64,000 nt of DNA from Arthrobacter globiformis. Its GTDB lineage: Bacteria > Actinomycetota > Actinomycetes > Actinomycetales > Micrococcaceae. The stretch lies in assembly GCF_030817195.1 (NCBI RefSeq), contig NZ_JAUSYZ010000002.1:186001-250000 (forward strand), read 5' to 3'. The position numbers and the translations under genes are program-made. The notes under the pieces were generated by a model, which worked only from the letters and a program-made list of their open reading frames with translations, was not told where the DNA came from and made no database searches. Positions 43,610-52,397 of this stretch are shown piece after piece (position 1 is the first letter of the stretch; each line of letters opens with the position of its first letter).

Positions 43610-44026
43610 ATGTCCATCAATATCGGCCGCTTCAGTGAAGCCCCCGGACCCGTGGCAGAAGAACCGGCTGCTACGGCCCGTGAAGACCAAAAACCGCGGG
43701 AACTGGTCTACGGCTCAGCCGAGGAGTTCCTGCACGAACAACTCCTGCCCACGTACGTCCGGGACCTTGACGGGCGCGCCGCAAGATGGTGCATCGAGTC
43801 GTACTTCCACCCCGAAGCCGTCTCCCGTATAGAAGCGCTGTGGCGGGCCTGGGAACATCTCAGGCTAGACGGAGCCACAGGCATCAGTGTCTGGTGGCGG
43901 GATCACGCAGACCACCACATGAACGTGCTCCTGGACGCGCGGCCCGTTCTACAAATGCGACATGCAAAAACACCGGGACCCCGAACACCTCGAGCCACAA
44001 CGCGCACCGGCAGGATGGTTCCCTGA
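43610..44026 (+). CDS. DUF4913 domain protein, frameshifted
   Basis: A 138-aa frame: NIGRFSEAPGPVAEEPAAT, YGSAEEFLHEQLLPTYVRDL, AARWCIESYFHPEAVSRIEA, LWRAWEHLRLD, VWWRDHADHHMNVLLD. This is DUF4913, found on actinobacterial plasmids and mobile elements, role unknown. After residue 110 the frame reads ARPVLQM..., but the +1 frame gives GPFYKCDMQKHRDPEHLEPQ and ends at 44045, the standard DUF4913 ending. One extra base in the GACGCGCGGCCC run (43934-43945) explains it. Start behind GGGTAGGAGACTCCATC. Confidence 0.8.
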   Translation: MSINIGRFSEAPGPVAEEPAATAREDQKPRELVYGSAEEFLHEQLLPTYVRDLDGRAARWCIESYFHPEAVSRIEALWRAWEHLRLDGATGISVWWRDHADHHMNVLLDARPVLQMRHAKTPGPRTPRATTRTGRMVP

Positions 44027-44045
44027 TGTACGGCTCCAGGGCTAA
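43941..44045 (+). pseudogene. Displaced end of the DUF4913 protein
   Basis: GPFYKCDMQKHRDPEHLEPQ then RAPAGWFPDVRLQG and stop, the family's usual C-terminus, one base out of frame with the main part. Confidence 0.7.
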
Positions 44046-44096
44046 GTGATGAGATGCCAGTGGGGGCGGTCCAATGGGACCGCACCTACCTTTGAG

Positions 44097-44120
44097 GTGT
44101 CAGGTTGAGCTTCTGAGACT
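44097..44120 (+). repeat. GTGTCAGGTT repeat, right of the catabolic island
   Basis: GTGTCAGGTT...TCTGAGACTT, matching 33087-33110 with few changes and in the same orientation. Followed by GGTGTCAATAAACCAGGTGTG and a TCAAGTCGCAGTTCAACTTG stretch resembling 12064-12110. Confidence 0.55.
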
Positions 44121-44248
44121 TCGGCTGCGAGGTGTCAATAAACCAGGTGTGACTGTTAACGGGGAGTGGCGCTCAAGTCGCAGTTCAACTTGGCGGTTTT
44201 CACACTGTCGGCCAGGTTGACTGAGCTCTTTGGCGGACCGGGACGCTG

Positions 44249-44805
44249 TTAGTCCTTGAGAGCTCGGGACCGTCTATGAAAGGTCGCTCGAGACATTCCG
44301 AAATCGCGGGCAACCTGCGCGGCAGGTTGCCCGCCTTGGACCAAGCGGACAGCGCTTCGAATCTGGCGGTCAGTCACCCGGCGGGGTCGGGCACCCAGGG
44401 CCCTTCCGGCTTCTCTGCGTTTGCTGATGGAATCAGTGACGCGTTCGCGTTTGATCTCGTGTTCCATTTGCGCGAGAGCGGCCATGATCGTGAAAAGCAT
44501 CGACCCCATGGGTGTTGCCGTGTCGACGTCACCCCCGCCGAGGTTCAATACAGGCAGTCCGGCGCCTCGACCGCGGAGTTCTTCGGCGAAGGCAAGCATG
44601 TTTTGGGTGGACCGCCCAAGCCGGTCCAGCGTCGTGATAACGAGGGTGTCTCCGTCAATCAGCGCGTCGAGTGCCTCGAACTGAGGTCGTGAGGCGTGTG
44701 CTCCCGATACACCCCGACAACGTAGAGGTCCTCGCGGCGGACGCCAGAAGGTCCGCTTGCTGCCGGTCCGTGGACTGCTGCCGCGTGGAAAGGCGGCCAT
44801 CGGGA
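44249..44805 (-). pseudogene. Serine recombinase (resolvase), broken by frameshifts
   Basis: The intact part reads SGAHASRPQFEALDALIDGD, TLVITTLDRLGRSTQNMLAF, LNLGGGDVDTATPMGSMLFT, IMAALAQMEHEIKRERVTDS and ends with the HTH RDFGMSRATFHRRSRALKD. Upstream, STRQQSTDRQQADLLAS and GVRREDLYV, which belong before it, are in two other frames, each implying one missing base; the catalytic N-terminal start (YARVS) is degenerate. A small-serine resolvase no longer able to be made whole. Confidence 0.8.
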
Positions 44806-45131
44806 GGTGGGGCGGCTGGAGCGGGGAGCCCCGGCCCGGGCCACACGGCAACAGGTAGGGACTCCCCGGACAGGGCGGCTCTTGGGGGAAAGCCGCACCG
44901 CCAGCGATAAACCTACCGTGCATGACAGGACGTCGTTTGCTCCAGACAGGGATTCCAGTCATTCTTGAGCCAATCTTGAGCGTGGCCTCATGGTGTCCGG
45001 TAAAAGACTCTCAGTACGGCTCCGCTGCCATGCACGAGCCACCGACCAATGGCGGGTCGGATATCCAGGCCGGACCCGGAGGCCCGGGCAGCGACGGTTT
45101 CCGTCTGGATGATCCAGGCTGGCCAAACCCA

Positions 45132-45320
45132 GAGAGGGACGGCCGAGCAGGTATCCCTGCCCGGCCCTCATCCCTGATTGTATGACGGCCGCGAGTTCCT
45201 TCTCGGTTTCGATGCCTTCGGGGGCCAGGACGGCCCCGATTTCCCAGGCCACCGCTTGGAAAGGGACATCAACCGATCAAGATGGCGAGGCCGCTGAGCT
45301 ACACGTGTTTTACCGCCCGG
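45132..45320 (-). pseudogene. EAL-domain scrap
   Basis: LAPEGIETEKELAAVIQSGM followed by RAGQGYLLGRPS is the C-terminal end of a cyclic-di-GMP phosphodiesterase (EAL) domain; RHLDRLMSLSK, which belongs before it, lies in another frame upstream. Too short and broken to work. Confidence 0.65.
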
Positions 45321-45518
45321 CCAAAAACAAAAGGAGCCGGTATCAGCCAAAGTCCGGGTGGTATACCGCTGGCGCAGCAGAATTTCCTTGCCAGCGGCGT
45401 ATCGGCAGGGCAGATCCCCTCACCACTGAAGCTGGGAGGAGTACAAGAAGGAATTCCGGGGCGCTGCCGACGAGGCCAGGGCATACGCCTTTCTCGCCTC
45501 CGCTATTTCAAATGGACG

Positions 45519-45788
45519 GTGGTTAACCGTCAATTACTCGTTCTAGCGGCAGGGGGTGGATTGGGAACAGCCTTGGCGTCGTGGGCAACTTGGGGATCAG
45601 ATAAAACGGGTCAGTATGCGGCACTTCTGTCAGCCGTGCTTAGCGTCTTCGGCCTGCGCTTCTCGCTAGTCAGCGATCAAGTGTGGGAGGAGCGCGCTAC
45701 AGCCTACCGTGAGTTTGCCGAAGCGGAAGAAGTAGACCCCGGCGAAGCGCTCTTATCCGGTTCTTGGGTGGAAAACGCAAGTGGATAG
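45519..45788 (+). CDS. Possible small membrane protein, 89 aa
   Basis: A GTG-started frame with two hydrophobic stretches (LLVLAAGGGLGTALASWATW and YAALLSAVLSVFGLRFSLVS) followed by an acidic tail (REFAEAEEVDPGEALLSG). No ribosome site and no family; it may be a relic. Confidence 0.3.
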   Translation: MVNRQLLVLAAGGGLGTALASWATWGSDKTGQYAALLSAVLSVFGLRFSLVSDQVWEERATAYREFAEAEEVDPGEALLSGSWVENASG

Positions 45789-45857
45789 ACCGTTTCCAGC
45801 GGTAGACCGATGTGGAGGCAGTCGATGTCGACGATGTGCCGTCATGCGCGTCGCGCT

Positions 45858-46916
45858 TCAGGCCAGAAGCGACTGCTCCGGGTTCATCCGGGCGGTTGAT
45901 TTTCGCGTTACAACCTGCGGATCGGACGGGATGATCAGATCCGCCGGAAGCCCACCGTTGAGCTGGTCGCAGAGGGCATTGACGGCTGTTCTTCCGAGTT
46001 CTACCAGAGGCATCGCGATTGTTGTGAGCGGGGGTTGGAGGTAGTCGGCAAGCGGCAGATCGTCGTAAGAGATCACCGAAATTCGTTCAGGTACGTTCAG
46101 TCCGAGCTCGCGCAAGGCATGGAGGGCGCCGATGGCCTGGTTCAATGTGCTGGTGTACACAGCTGTCACTTCCGGATGATGCTTGACGAGCCGAAGGGTT
46201 GCTTCATAGCCCCCTTTTTCACTGAAATCACCGTATTCGACCGAGGGATCGGGCAATCCCGCCTCCCGTGCCGCGTGCATCAACCCAATCCGCCGGCTCT
46301 GGCCCGGACTGAGCACCTCAGGTCCGGAGACGTGTCCGAGATGGCGGTGTCCCAGTTCCCGAAGATGCGAAACAGCGCAGGCACTGGCGGCTTCGAGGTT
46401 CATGATGATGTTGCGTCCAGAGCCGCTCACGGAACGGTTGACGAAAAGGTACGGGATATCGGTCTGGGGCAGCATGTTCAGCAGGGGATGCTCCGGCCGG
46501 GCGGAGGCGATGAGGAGCCCGTCCACCCGTCCGGACGCGACCAGGTCGGCAAACTGTTCATCGACGCCTTCTTCGGCAGTATCTTCGGCGAGCAACAGCG
46601 CATAGCCGCGGGTGCGGGCCTGGAAACAGGCGCCGCGGGTGATCCGTGAGTACACCGGGTTGGTCAGGTCCGGAATCAGGAGTGCCAAGGCCCGGGTGCG
46701 GGACCCGGCCAGGGCACGGGCGCCTACGTGGGGCTGGTAGCCGAGTTTCTTCGCCGATTCCAAGACCCGCAGCCGAGTCTCATCCCGGACCGACAGCGTC
46801 GCGTCGTTATTCAAAACCCGGGAAGCAACGGACTTCGTCACACCAGCCAACTCCGCGACGTCAATAAGCCTGGACCGTCCGGAATGCGCCGCCATGGTCT
46901 TCACATCGTCCCCCAC
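45858..46916 (-). CDS. LacI-family repressor of the sugar-acid module
   Basis: The GTG at 46916 follows AGAAGGAGCACT and gives 352 aa; ATGs at 46931 and 46895 are alternatives. LacI HTH: RLIDVAELAGVTKSVASRVL with hinge NNDATLSVRDETRLRVLESA and LGYQPHVGARALAG. The ligand domain has ALALLIPDLTNPVYSRITRG and SVISYDDLPLADYLQPPLTT. Divergent from the dehydratase gene. AAAACCGGTTTT palindromes stand before the dehydratase gene and before the ABC genes and are the likely binding sites. Confidence 0.9.
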   Translation of the reverse strand: MGDDVKTMAAHSGRSRLIDVAELAGVTKSVASRVLNNDATLSVRDETRLRVLESAKKLGYQPHVGARALAGSRTRALALLIPDLTNPVYSRITRGACFQARTRGYALLLAEDTAEEGVDEQFADLVASGRVDGLLIASARPEHPLLNMLPQTDIPYLFVNRSVSGSGRNIIMNLEAASACAVSHLRELGHRHLGHVSGPEVLSPGQSRRIGLMHAAREAGLPDPSVEYGDFSEKGGYEATLRLVKHHPEVTAVYTSTLNQAIGALHALRELGLNVPERISVISYDDLPLADYLQPPLTTIAMPLVELGRTAVNALCDQLNGGLPADLIIPSDPQVVTRKSTARMNPEQSLLA

Positions 46917-47014
46917 AGTGCTCCTTCTCATGTCAGAAATCTGGTCCGGATGACCTGCTTCACTGAATGCTCTTGACACGCCGTTTATCAACATACTAGC
47001 TTGAGCTCAGCAAA

Positions 47015-47026
47015 AAAACCGGTTTT
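47015..47026. promoter_or_regulatory. LacI-type operator 1
   Basis: AAAACCGGTTTT, a perfect 12-bp palindrome with the central CG typical of LacI-family operators, in the gap between the regulator and the dehydratase. The identical site is at 54112-54123. Confidence 0.7.
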
Positions 47027-47065
47027 CTTAGGGTCTTTGGCGCTTTCGCTCAGGCTCTGCGGGTT

Positions 47066-47084
47066 TTTGGAAGCCGTTTCCAAA
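47066..47084. promoter_or_regulatory. Second inverted repeat before the dehydratase gene
   Basis: TTTGGAA-GCCGT-TTCCAAA, a 7-bp repeat with 5-nt spacer, 15 bp before the start codon. It may be an additional operator for the same or another regulator. Confidence 0.45.
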
Positions 47085-47099
47085 GTTCAAGGAGGAACC

Positions 47100-48188
47100 A
47101 TGGCAAAAATCGAAAGTGTCAGGACGGATCTGTACAGAATCCCTTTGGCGCAGGCGCTGACGGACAGCACGCACGGGGTGATGCTGGACTTCGAGCTGAT
47201 CACCGTGCGGGTCACCGACAGTGACGGGGCCGTCGGGCTCGGCTACACCTATACGGTCAATGACGGCGGGGCTGCGGTGGCCGTGATGATTGAGCGTTAC
47301 CTGACGCCCAAGCTGCAGGGACGGGACGCGGACCACACCGAAAGGATCTGGCAGGACCTGTGGTGGACGCTGCACTACGCCGGGCGGGGCGGGCACGCGA
47401 CCTCGGCGATTTCCGCGATCGACATTGCCCTCTGGGACCTGAAAGGACGCCGGCTTGGTGAGCCGCTCTGGCGGCTTTTCGGCGGGTTCGACCCCAGGGT
47501 GCCGGTCTACGCCGGCGGTATCGACCTGGAATTGAGCACCGATGACCTGCTGCGGCAGGCGGACCGGTTCCAGGAGCAAGGCTTCCGTGCGATCAAGATG
47601 AAGGTCGGCCGGCCCAACCTGAACGAGGACCTGGAACGCGTAGCCGCGATGCGCTCTCACCTGGGCGATAACTTCCCGCTGATGGTGGACGCGAACATGA
47701 AATGGAGCGCCGACGAGGCCATCCGCGCTGCTCGGGCCCTGGCGGAGTACAACCTGGTCTGGATCGAGGAGCCCACGATTCCCGATGACGTGGCCGGGTA
47801 CGCCCGGATCCTGCGTGACGGCGGGCAGCCGATCGCCGGCGGCGAGAACCTGCACACCCTGTACGAATTCCAGCAGGCCATTACTGCCGGAGCGCTCTCC
47901 TTCCCGGAACCGGATGTCAGCAACTGCGGCGGTTACACCACCTTCCGGAAAATCTGCTCCCTGGCCGAGGCGCACAACCTGCCCGTCACCTCCCACGGCG
48001 TGCACGACCTGACGGTTCAGGCCTTGGCGGCCGCACCGAACCGCACCTACATGGAAGCCCACGGCTTCGGTCTGGACGCGTATCTGGCCAACCCGATGCG
48101 CATTGAGGACGGCTTCGCGATCGCCCCCGAACTGCCCGGGCACGGCGTAGACCTGGACTTCTCCGCCCTGGAAGCAGTCCGGGCGTGA
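47100..48188 (+). CDS. Enolase-superfamily (mandelate racemase group) sugar-acid dehydratase
   Basis: The start ATG has AAGGAGGAACC. 362 aa: N-terminal capping domain, then the barrel with the K-x-K motif AIKMKVGRPN, metal ligands in LMVDANMKWSADE, WIEEPTIPDD and GGENLHTLYE, and the His-Asp dyad region SHGVHDLTVQ. These are the residues of MR-group acid-sugar dehydratases or lactone cycloisomerases. KDG-type kinase and KDPG-type aldolase downstream favour a dehydratase making a 2-keto-3-deoxy acid. Which sugar acid is not clear. Confidence 0.85.
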   Translation: MAKIESVRTDLYRIPLAQALTDSTHGVMLDFELITVRVTDSDGAVGLGYTYTVNDGGAAVAVMIERYLTPKLQGRDADHTERIWQDLWWTLHYAGRGGHATSAISAIDIALWDLKGRRLGEPLWRLFGGFDPRVPVYAGGIDLELSTDDLLRQADRFQEQGFRAIKMKVGRPNLNEDLERVAAMRSHLGDNFPLMVDANMKWSADEAIRAARALAEYNLVWIEEPTIPDDVAGYARILRDGGQPIAGGENLHTLYEFQQAITAGALSFPEPDVSNCGGYTTFRKICSLAEAHNLPVTSHGVHDLTVQALAAAPNRTYMEAHGFGLDAYLANPMRIEDGFAIAPELPGHGVDLDFSALEAVRA

Positions 48189-49525
48189 GCACCGCGACGC
48201 AGGACCGGGCCAGATTCGCCCGCAAACCCATTCGCGGTATCAGGTGGCGGGTCCTGGGCGCCAACGCCGCGGTTCTGATGCTCAACTACGGCGACCGGGC
48301 AGCCCTGGGCGTCGCCGCGCCGCTGATCATCAGCGAATTCGGCCTAAGCACCGGAACGATGGGCATCATCCTGGGCGCCTTCGCGTTCACCTACGCCCCG
48401 GCCTGCTTCGCCGGCGGGGCGCTGGCGGACAAGTACGGGCCGCGCAAGACGATGGCCATCGCTGCCGCCTGGTGGTCGCTGTGCACGGCCTTGACCGCGC
48501 TGTGCTTTAGCTTCATGACCTTCTTCATCCAGCGGCTGCTGTTCGGCGCCGGCGAGGGTCCCCAGGGTGCGGTCACAGCCCGCACGATGGCCAACTGGTT
48601 CCCCAAGCGCGAATACGCCACTGCAATGGGCCTGACCTTCGCGGCCAACCCGCTCGGCGCAGCCCTGGGCATCCCCGTGGTGACCGGGCTGCTGGTGCTC
48701 TCCAACAACAACTGGCGGGTTCCGTTCATCGTCCTGGGCGCCGTCGGCCTGATCATCGCCGCCTGGTGGTATTGGATCATCCGTGACAAACCCTCCCTGC
48801 ATCCCCGGATTTCTGATCAGGAACTGGCGCTGATCACCACCACCGACGCCCAAACCCGTGACCTGGCCACCGAGAGTGTCCCCCCGCTGCGCTTCTATCT
48901 GCGACAGCCCGCGGTCATAGCCAACGCGGTTGCCTTCTTCGGCTTCAGCTGGCTGCTGTTCATGTTCCTGTCCTGGTACCCGCTGTTCCTGGTCCAGACG
49001 CAGAACATCAGCCTCTCGAGCCTCGCCTGGGCCGGCTCCCTTCCCTGGGTCGCAGGGTCCATCGGAACCGCCCTCGGCGGTATCCTCTCGGACCGTCTCG
49101 CCCGCCGCTCGAACGCCCCGTTCCGGGTCAGGAAATGGATGACCGGGTTCTTCCTGGCCCTCAGCGGCGCCCTGTGCATCCCGCTGGCGGCGGTGAACTC
49201 CCTGGGCTTGGCCGTCGGCCTGTTCTCGGTCGTGTTGCTGCTGCTGTACCTAGCCAACGTGCAGTTCTTCGCCATCGTGCGCGACTTTGTCCACCCGGCA
49301 CGGCTGGGCGGCGTCACCGGATTCGTGCACTTCTGCGCCAACCTCGCCGGCGTCATCGCCCCGATCGTCACCGGCTTCCTGATCCAGGACCTCGGCTCCT
49401 GGACGGGCGCGTTCGGACTCGCCGCCGGCCTGGCCATCACCGGAGCCGTCGCCCTGATCCTGGTCAAATCCCCCGTGGCAGGCGCCAAAGACACGCCCTC
49501 CGTCAATGCCACGGCCTTGAAATAA
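48185..49525 (+). CDS. MFS transporter, anion:cation symporter type
   Basis: 446 aa, starting at GTG overlapping the previous stop. Twelve predicted helices; GVAAPLIISEFGLSTGTMGI, ADKYGPRKTMAIAAAWWSLC and RLLFGAGEGPQGAVTARTMA are hallmark stretches of the ACS family (hexuronate, galactonate, glucarate). It should import the sugar acid that the dehydratase uses. The module thus has two uptake systems, this and the ABC importer. Confidence 0.88.
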   Translation: MSTATQDRARFARKPIRGIRWRVLGANAAVLMLNYGDRAALGVAAPLIISEFGLSTGTMGIILGAFAFTYAPACFAGGALADKYGPRKTMAIAAAWWSLCTALTALCFSFMTFFIQRLLFGAGEGPQGAVTARTMANWFPKREYATAMGLTFAANPLGAALGIPVVTGLLVLSNNNWRVPFIVLGAVGLIIAAWWYWIIRDKPSLHPRISDQELALITTTDAQTRDLATESVPPLRFYLRQPAVIANAVAFFGFSWLLFMFLSWYPLFLVQTQNISLSSLAWAGSLPWVAGSIGTALGGILSDRLARRSNAPFRVRKWMTGFFLALSGALCIPLAAVNSLGLAVGLFSVVLLLLYLANVQFFAIVRDFVHPARLGGVTGFVHFCANLAGVIAPIVTGFLIQDLGSWTGAFGLAAGLAITGAVALILVKSPVAGAKDTPSVNATALK

Positions 49526-49537
49526 GAGGTCTGAGAC

Positions 49538-50512
49538 ATGGAAACGCCCATCCGAATCGTCATCACCGACTGCGACCACGACTCCACCGCCATCGAACGG
49601 GCCGTCGCCGCAGAACGCGGCGTCGAGCTCATCCTGGCCCAATGCCGCACCGAGGAGGAGGTCATCGCCGCCGCGGCGGACGCAGACGCGCTCGTCGTGC
49701 AGTACGCCCCCATCACCGCCAAGGTCCTGGGTGCCCTGCCCCGGCTCAAGGCCATCGGCCGCTACGGCGTTGGGGTCGACACCGTGGACGTGCCGGCAGC
49801 AACATCTCGGAACGTCGCGGTGTGTAACGTACCCGACTACGGAACCGAAGATGTCAGCGACCACGCCATCGCCCTGGCACTGACCCTGGCCCGCGGCACC
49901 GCCCGCTTCGACCGCAGGATGCGCAGGGGTGAACACGAGATCGGTCCGGTCCAGCCGCTGCACCGGATCAACACCCGGACCTTCGGCGTGCTCGGGCTCG
50001 GCCTGATCGGCTCCGCCACCGCCCGGAAGGCCAAAGGTCTCGGCTATGCCGTCATCGGTGCCGACCCGGCACTGGCGCCCGGGACCCGGACCGAAGACGG
50101 CGTGGACGTCGTCGGCTTCGACGAGCTCCTGTCGCGCTCCGACGTCGTGTCCCTCCACGTGCCCCTGACGGAGACAACCCGGCACCTGATCAACGCCGCG
50201 ACTCTGTCCCGGATGAAGCCCGGGGCGGTGCTGGTCAACACCTGCCGCGGTGGCGTGGTGGACACCGCCGCCGTCGCCGCCGCCCTCACCTCCGGTCGGC
50301 TGCACGGTGCCGGACTGGACGTCTTCGAAGAGGAACCCCTCCCGCTGACCAGCCCGCTCCTGGGACTGGAGAACACCGTCCTGACCCCCCACGCTGCCTG
50401 GTACAGCGTCGAATCCTACGGCGAGCTCAAACGCCGCACGGTGGAGAACGTCATCGATGTGTGTACCGGCCGCGGGCCGCGCAACATCCTCAATCCGAAA
50501 GTACTGGCATGA
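49538..50512 (+). CDS. D-isomer-specific 2-hydroxyacid dehydrogenase, CtBP-like
   Basis: 324 aa with the NAD fold GVLGLGLIGSATARKAKGLG, catalytic Arg in NTCRGGVVDTAAV, Glu in DVFEEEPLP and His in LTPHAAWYS. PDYGTEDVSDHAIALALTLA marks the CtBP-like subgroup. Probably reduces or oxidises a 2-keto/2-hydroxy sugar acid. 12 bp after the MFS gene, AAGAGGTCTGAGAC upstream. Confidence 0.85.
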   Translation: METPIRIVITDCDHDSTAIERAVAAERGVELILAQCRTEEEVIAAAADADALVVQYAPITAKVLGALPRLKAIGRYGVGVDTVDVPAATSRNVAVCNVPDYGTEDVSDHAIALALTLARGTARFDRRMRRGEHEIGPVQPLHRINTRTFGVLGLGLIGSATARKAKGLGYAVIGADPALAPGTRTEDGVDVVGFDELLSRSDVVSLHVPLTETTRHLINAATLSRMKPGAVLVNTCRGGVVDTAAVAAALTSGRLHGAGLDVFEEEPLPLTSPLLGLENTVLTPHAAWYSVESYGELKRRTVENVIDVCTGRGPRNILNPKVLA

Positions 50513-50529
50513 AACCGCAGGAAGACACC

Positions 50530-51639
50530 ATGAGCCAGACAGGCACCCTGAGCGGGACAGACACCGCGCACGAAACGGGGACGATGAGGGCCGCTGTCCT
50601 CACCGGCCCCGACACGATCGAGCATCGGCGCGTGCCGGTGCCGGAGGTTCCGGCGGGGTGGGCGCTGGTCCGCACCGAACTCACCGGCCTGTGCGGGACC
50701 GATTTCTCCATCCTTCACGGAACGCATCCGCGGGCGAAGACCCCGCTGATCATAGGCCACGAAATAACCGGCACCGTGGAAATCGCTGCAGCGACCGGCC
50801 CGGCCGCGGGGACCAGGGTCACGGTCGAGCCGTTGATCTCCTGCGGCACCTGCCCGCCCTGCGCGCACGGCAACACGCACGTGTGCCGCAACCTGCAGCT
50901 GTTCGGCATCGACGCCCCCGGTTCCCTCGCCGAATACGTGGCCCTGCCGGCACACGCATTGATCCCGGTCAAGGACACCGTGCCGGTGACCGAGGTCGCG
51001 CTGGCCGAACCCCTCGCCGTCGCCGTCCATGCCGTCGCCCGCTCGGGCATTTCCGGCGGTGAAACCATACTGGTCTTTGGTGCGGGCCCTATCGGCATCC
51101 TCACCGCGCTCGTTGCCCGGCACGCAGGGGCCAAGGAAATCCTGATCGCGGAACCCAGTGAGGAACGCCGCGAAGTCGCCGAACGGCTCGGTTTCGCCAC
51201 CGTCCCCCAGGGCATGGACCCGGCCGAGACGGTTCTCGCCTTGACCGGCGGGAACGGAGCGGACATCGTCTTTGACTCCGCTGCCCACCCCTCCGTCGCC
51301 AGTATCGTGGCCAAAACCGTCCGGGTACTGGGCACCATCGTGCTGGTCGGTGTGTACAAGAAACCGGCCGAAATAGACCTGCAGGCGCTGACCTTCGGCG
51401 AAAACACGGTCCTCGGGGTGCGCGTCTACACCCGTGCCGACGTCGAACGCGCGGTCGAGCTGATCGAAAGCGACGCCCTGGGCCTGGGCCGGCTTCCGGT
51501 CGAGGTCTTCGGCCTGGAGGAAGCGGACCACGCCTTCGACAAGGCCATGTCTGCTGGCGGAGCCCTGAAAATCCTGATCAGCCCGGCACCCGCCACCGGC
51601 GGGCCCGGTTCCTATGACACCGCTGAGGATTCACGATGA
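50530..51639 (+). CDS. Zinc-dependent medium-chain alcohol/polyol dehydrogenase
   Basis: 369 aa from the ATG behind CAGGAAGACACC; an ATG at 50509 overlapping the previous stop is also possible. Catalytic zinc site ELTGLCGTDFSILHG and IIGHEITG; structural zinc site SCGTCPPCAHGNTHVC; NAD fold VFGAGPIGILTALVARHAGA. Related to threonine, sorbitol and L-galactonate/L-idonate 5-dehydrogenases. Likely oxidises a hydroxyl of a sugar acid. Stop overlaps the next start. Confidence 0.85.
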   Translation: MSQTGTLSGTDTAHETGTMRAAVLTGPDTIEHRRVPVPEVPAGWALVRTELTGLCGTDFSILHGTHPRAKTPLIIGHEITGTVEIAAATGPAAGTRVTVEPLISCGTCPPCAHGNTHVCRNLQLFGIDAPGSLAEYVALPAHALIPVKDTVPVTEVALAEPLAVAVHAVARSGISGGETILVFGAGPIGILTALVARHAGAKEILIAEPSEERREVAERLGFATVPQGMDPAETVLALTGGNGADIVFDSAAHPSVASIVAKTVRVLGTIVLVGVYKKPAEIDLQALTFGENTVLGVRVYTRADVERAVELIESDALGLGRLPVEVFGLEEADHAFDKAMSAGGALKILISPAPATGGPGSYDTAEDSR

Positions 51640-52397
51640 CGACACCGAACCCATTTGATCTGACCGGCCGGACCGCTGCCGTGACCGGGGCTTCCCGGGG
51701 CATCGGAGCCGCGATCGCCGCCGGCCTGCTGCGCGCCGGCGCCGACGTTGTCGCGATGCAGCGCAGCCCTGTGCCCTCCGATCTGGCAGCCGTGGCGGCG
51801 GACGCCGGCCGTACCCTGCGCCACGTGCCGATCGACCTCGGCAGCGAAACTTCCATCGCCGCCGCCATCGAAGACTCACAGGGCGGAGGATTCGTGGACA
51901 TCCTGGTCAACAACGCCGGCACCCAGATCCGGCACGACTCCACCGAATTCCCGCTCAGCGACTTCGACACGGTGATGAACATCAACACCCGCGCGGTGTT
52001 TCAGCTCTGCCAGGGCTTCGCCCCGGCCATGCTCGAGCGGGGATACGGAAAGATCATCAACCTCGCATCACTGCTGACCTTCCAAGGAGGCTACCGGGTC
52101 CCCGCCTACGCTGCATCCAAGGGGGCCGTCGCCCAGCTGACCAAGGCCCTGTGCAACGAATGGGCACCCCGCGGCGTCAACGTCAACGCCGTCGCTCCCG
52201 GCTACTTCGCCACCGACATGAACGAGGCCCTGCTCGCCGACGAGGAACGGCGCGACCAGATCTCAGCCAGGATCCCGGCCGGGCGCTGGGGTGCTGCCGA
52301 GGACATCGCCGGGACCGTGGTCTTCCTCGCATCCGGCGCGGCTGACTACATCCACGGCGCCGTGCTGCCGGTGGACGGCGGGTGGATGGCCAGATGA
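51636..52397 (+). CDS. SDR-family dehydrogenase, gluconate/2-deoxygluconate type
   Basis: 253 aa: cofactor motif TGASRGIGAAIAAGL, NNAGTQIRHDSTEFP, catalytic Ser in NLASLLTFQGG and Y-x-x-x-K in VPAYAASKGAVAQL, and VNAVAPGYFATDMN. The FQGG and PAYAASKGAV stretches are as in KduD and gluconate 5-dehydrogenases. ATGA-coupled on both sides. Confidence 0.87.
   Translation: MTTPNPFDLTGRTAAVTGASRGIGAAIAAGLLRAGADVVAMQRSPVPSDLAAVAADAGRTLRHVPIDLGSETSIAAAIEDSQGGGFVDILVNNAGTQIRHDSTEFPLSDFDTVMNINTRAVFQLCQGFAPAMLERGYGKIINLASLLTFQGGYRVPAYAASKGAVAQLTKALCNEWAPRGVNVNAVAPGYFATDMNEALLADEERRDQISARIPAGRWGAAEDIAGTVVFLASGAADYIHGAVLPVDGGWMAR

Larger units (their letters stand above)
44806..45857. other. Degenerate stretch between modules
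   Basis: Holds an EAL-domain scrap and a possible short membrane protein, both described separately; the rest shows nothing supportable. Junk of this kind suggests repeated insertion and deletion at the border between the two catabolic modules. Confidence 0.5.
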
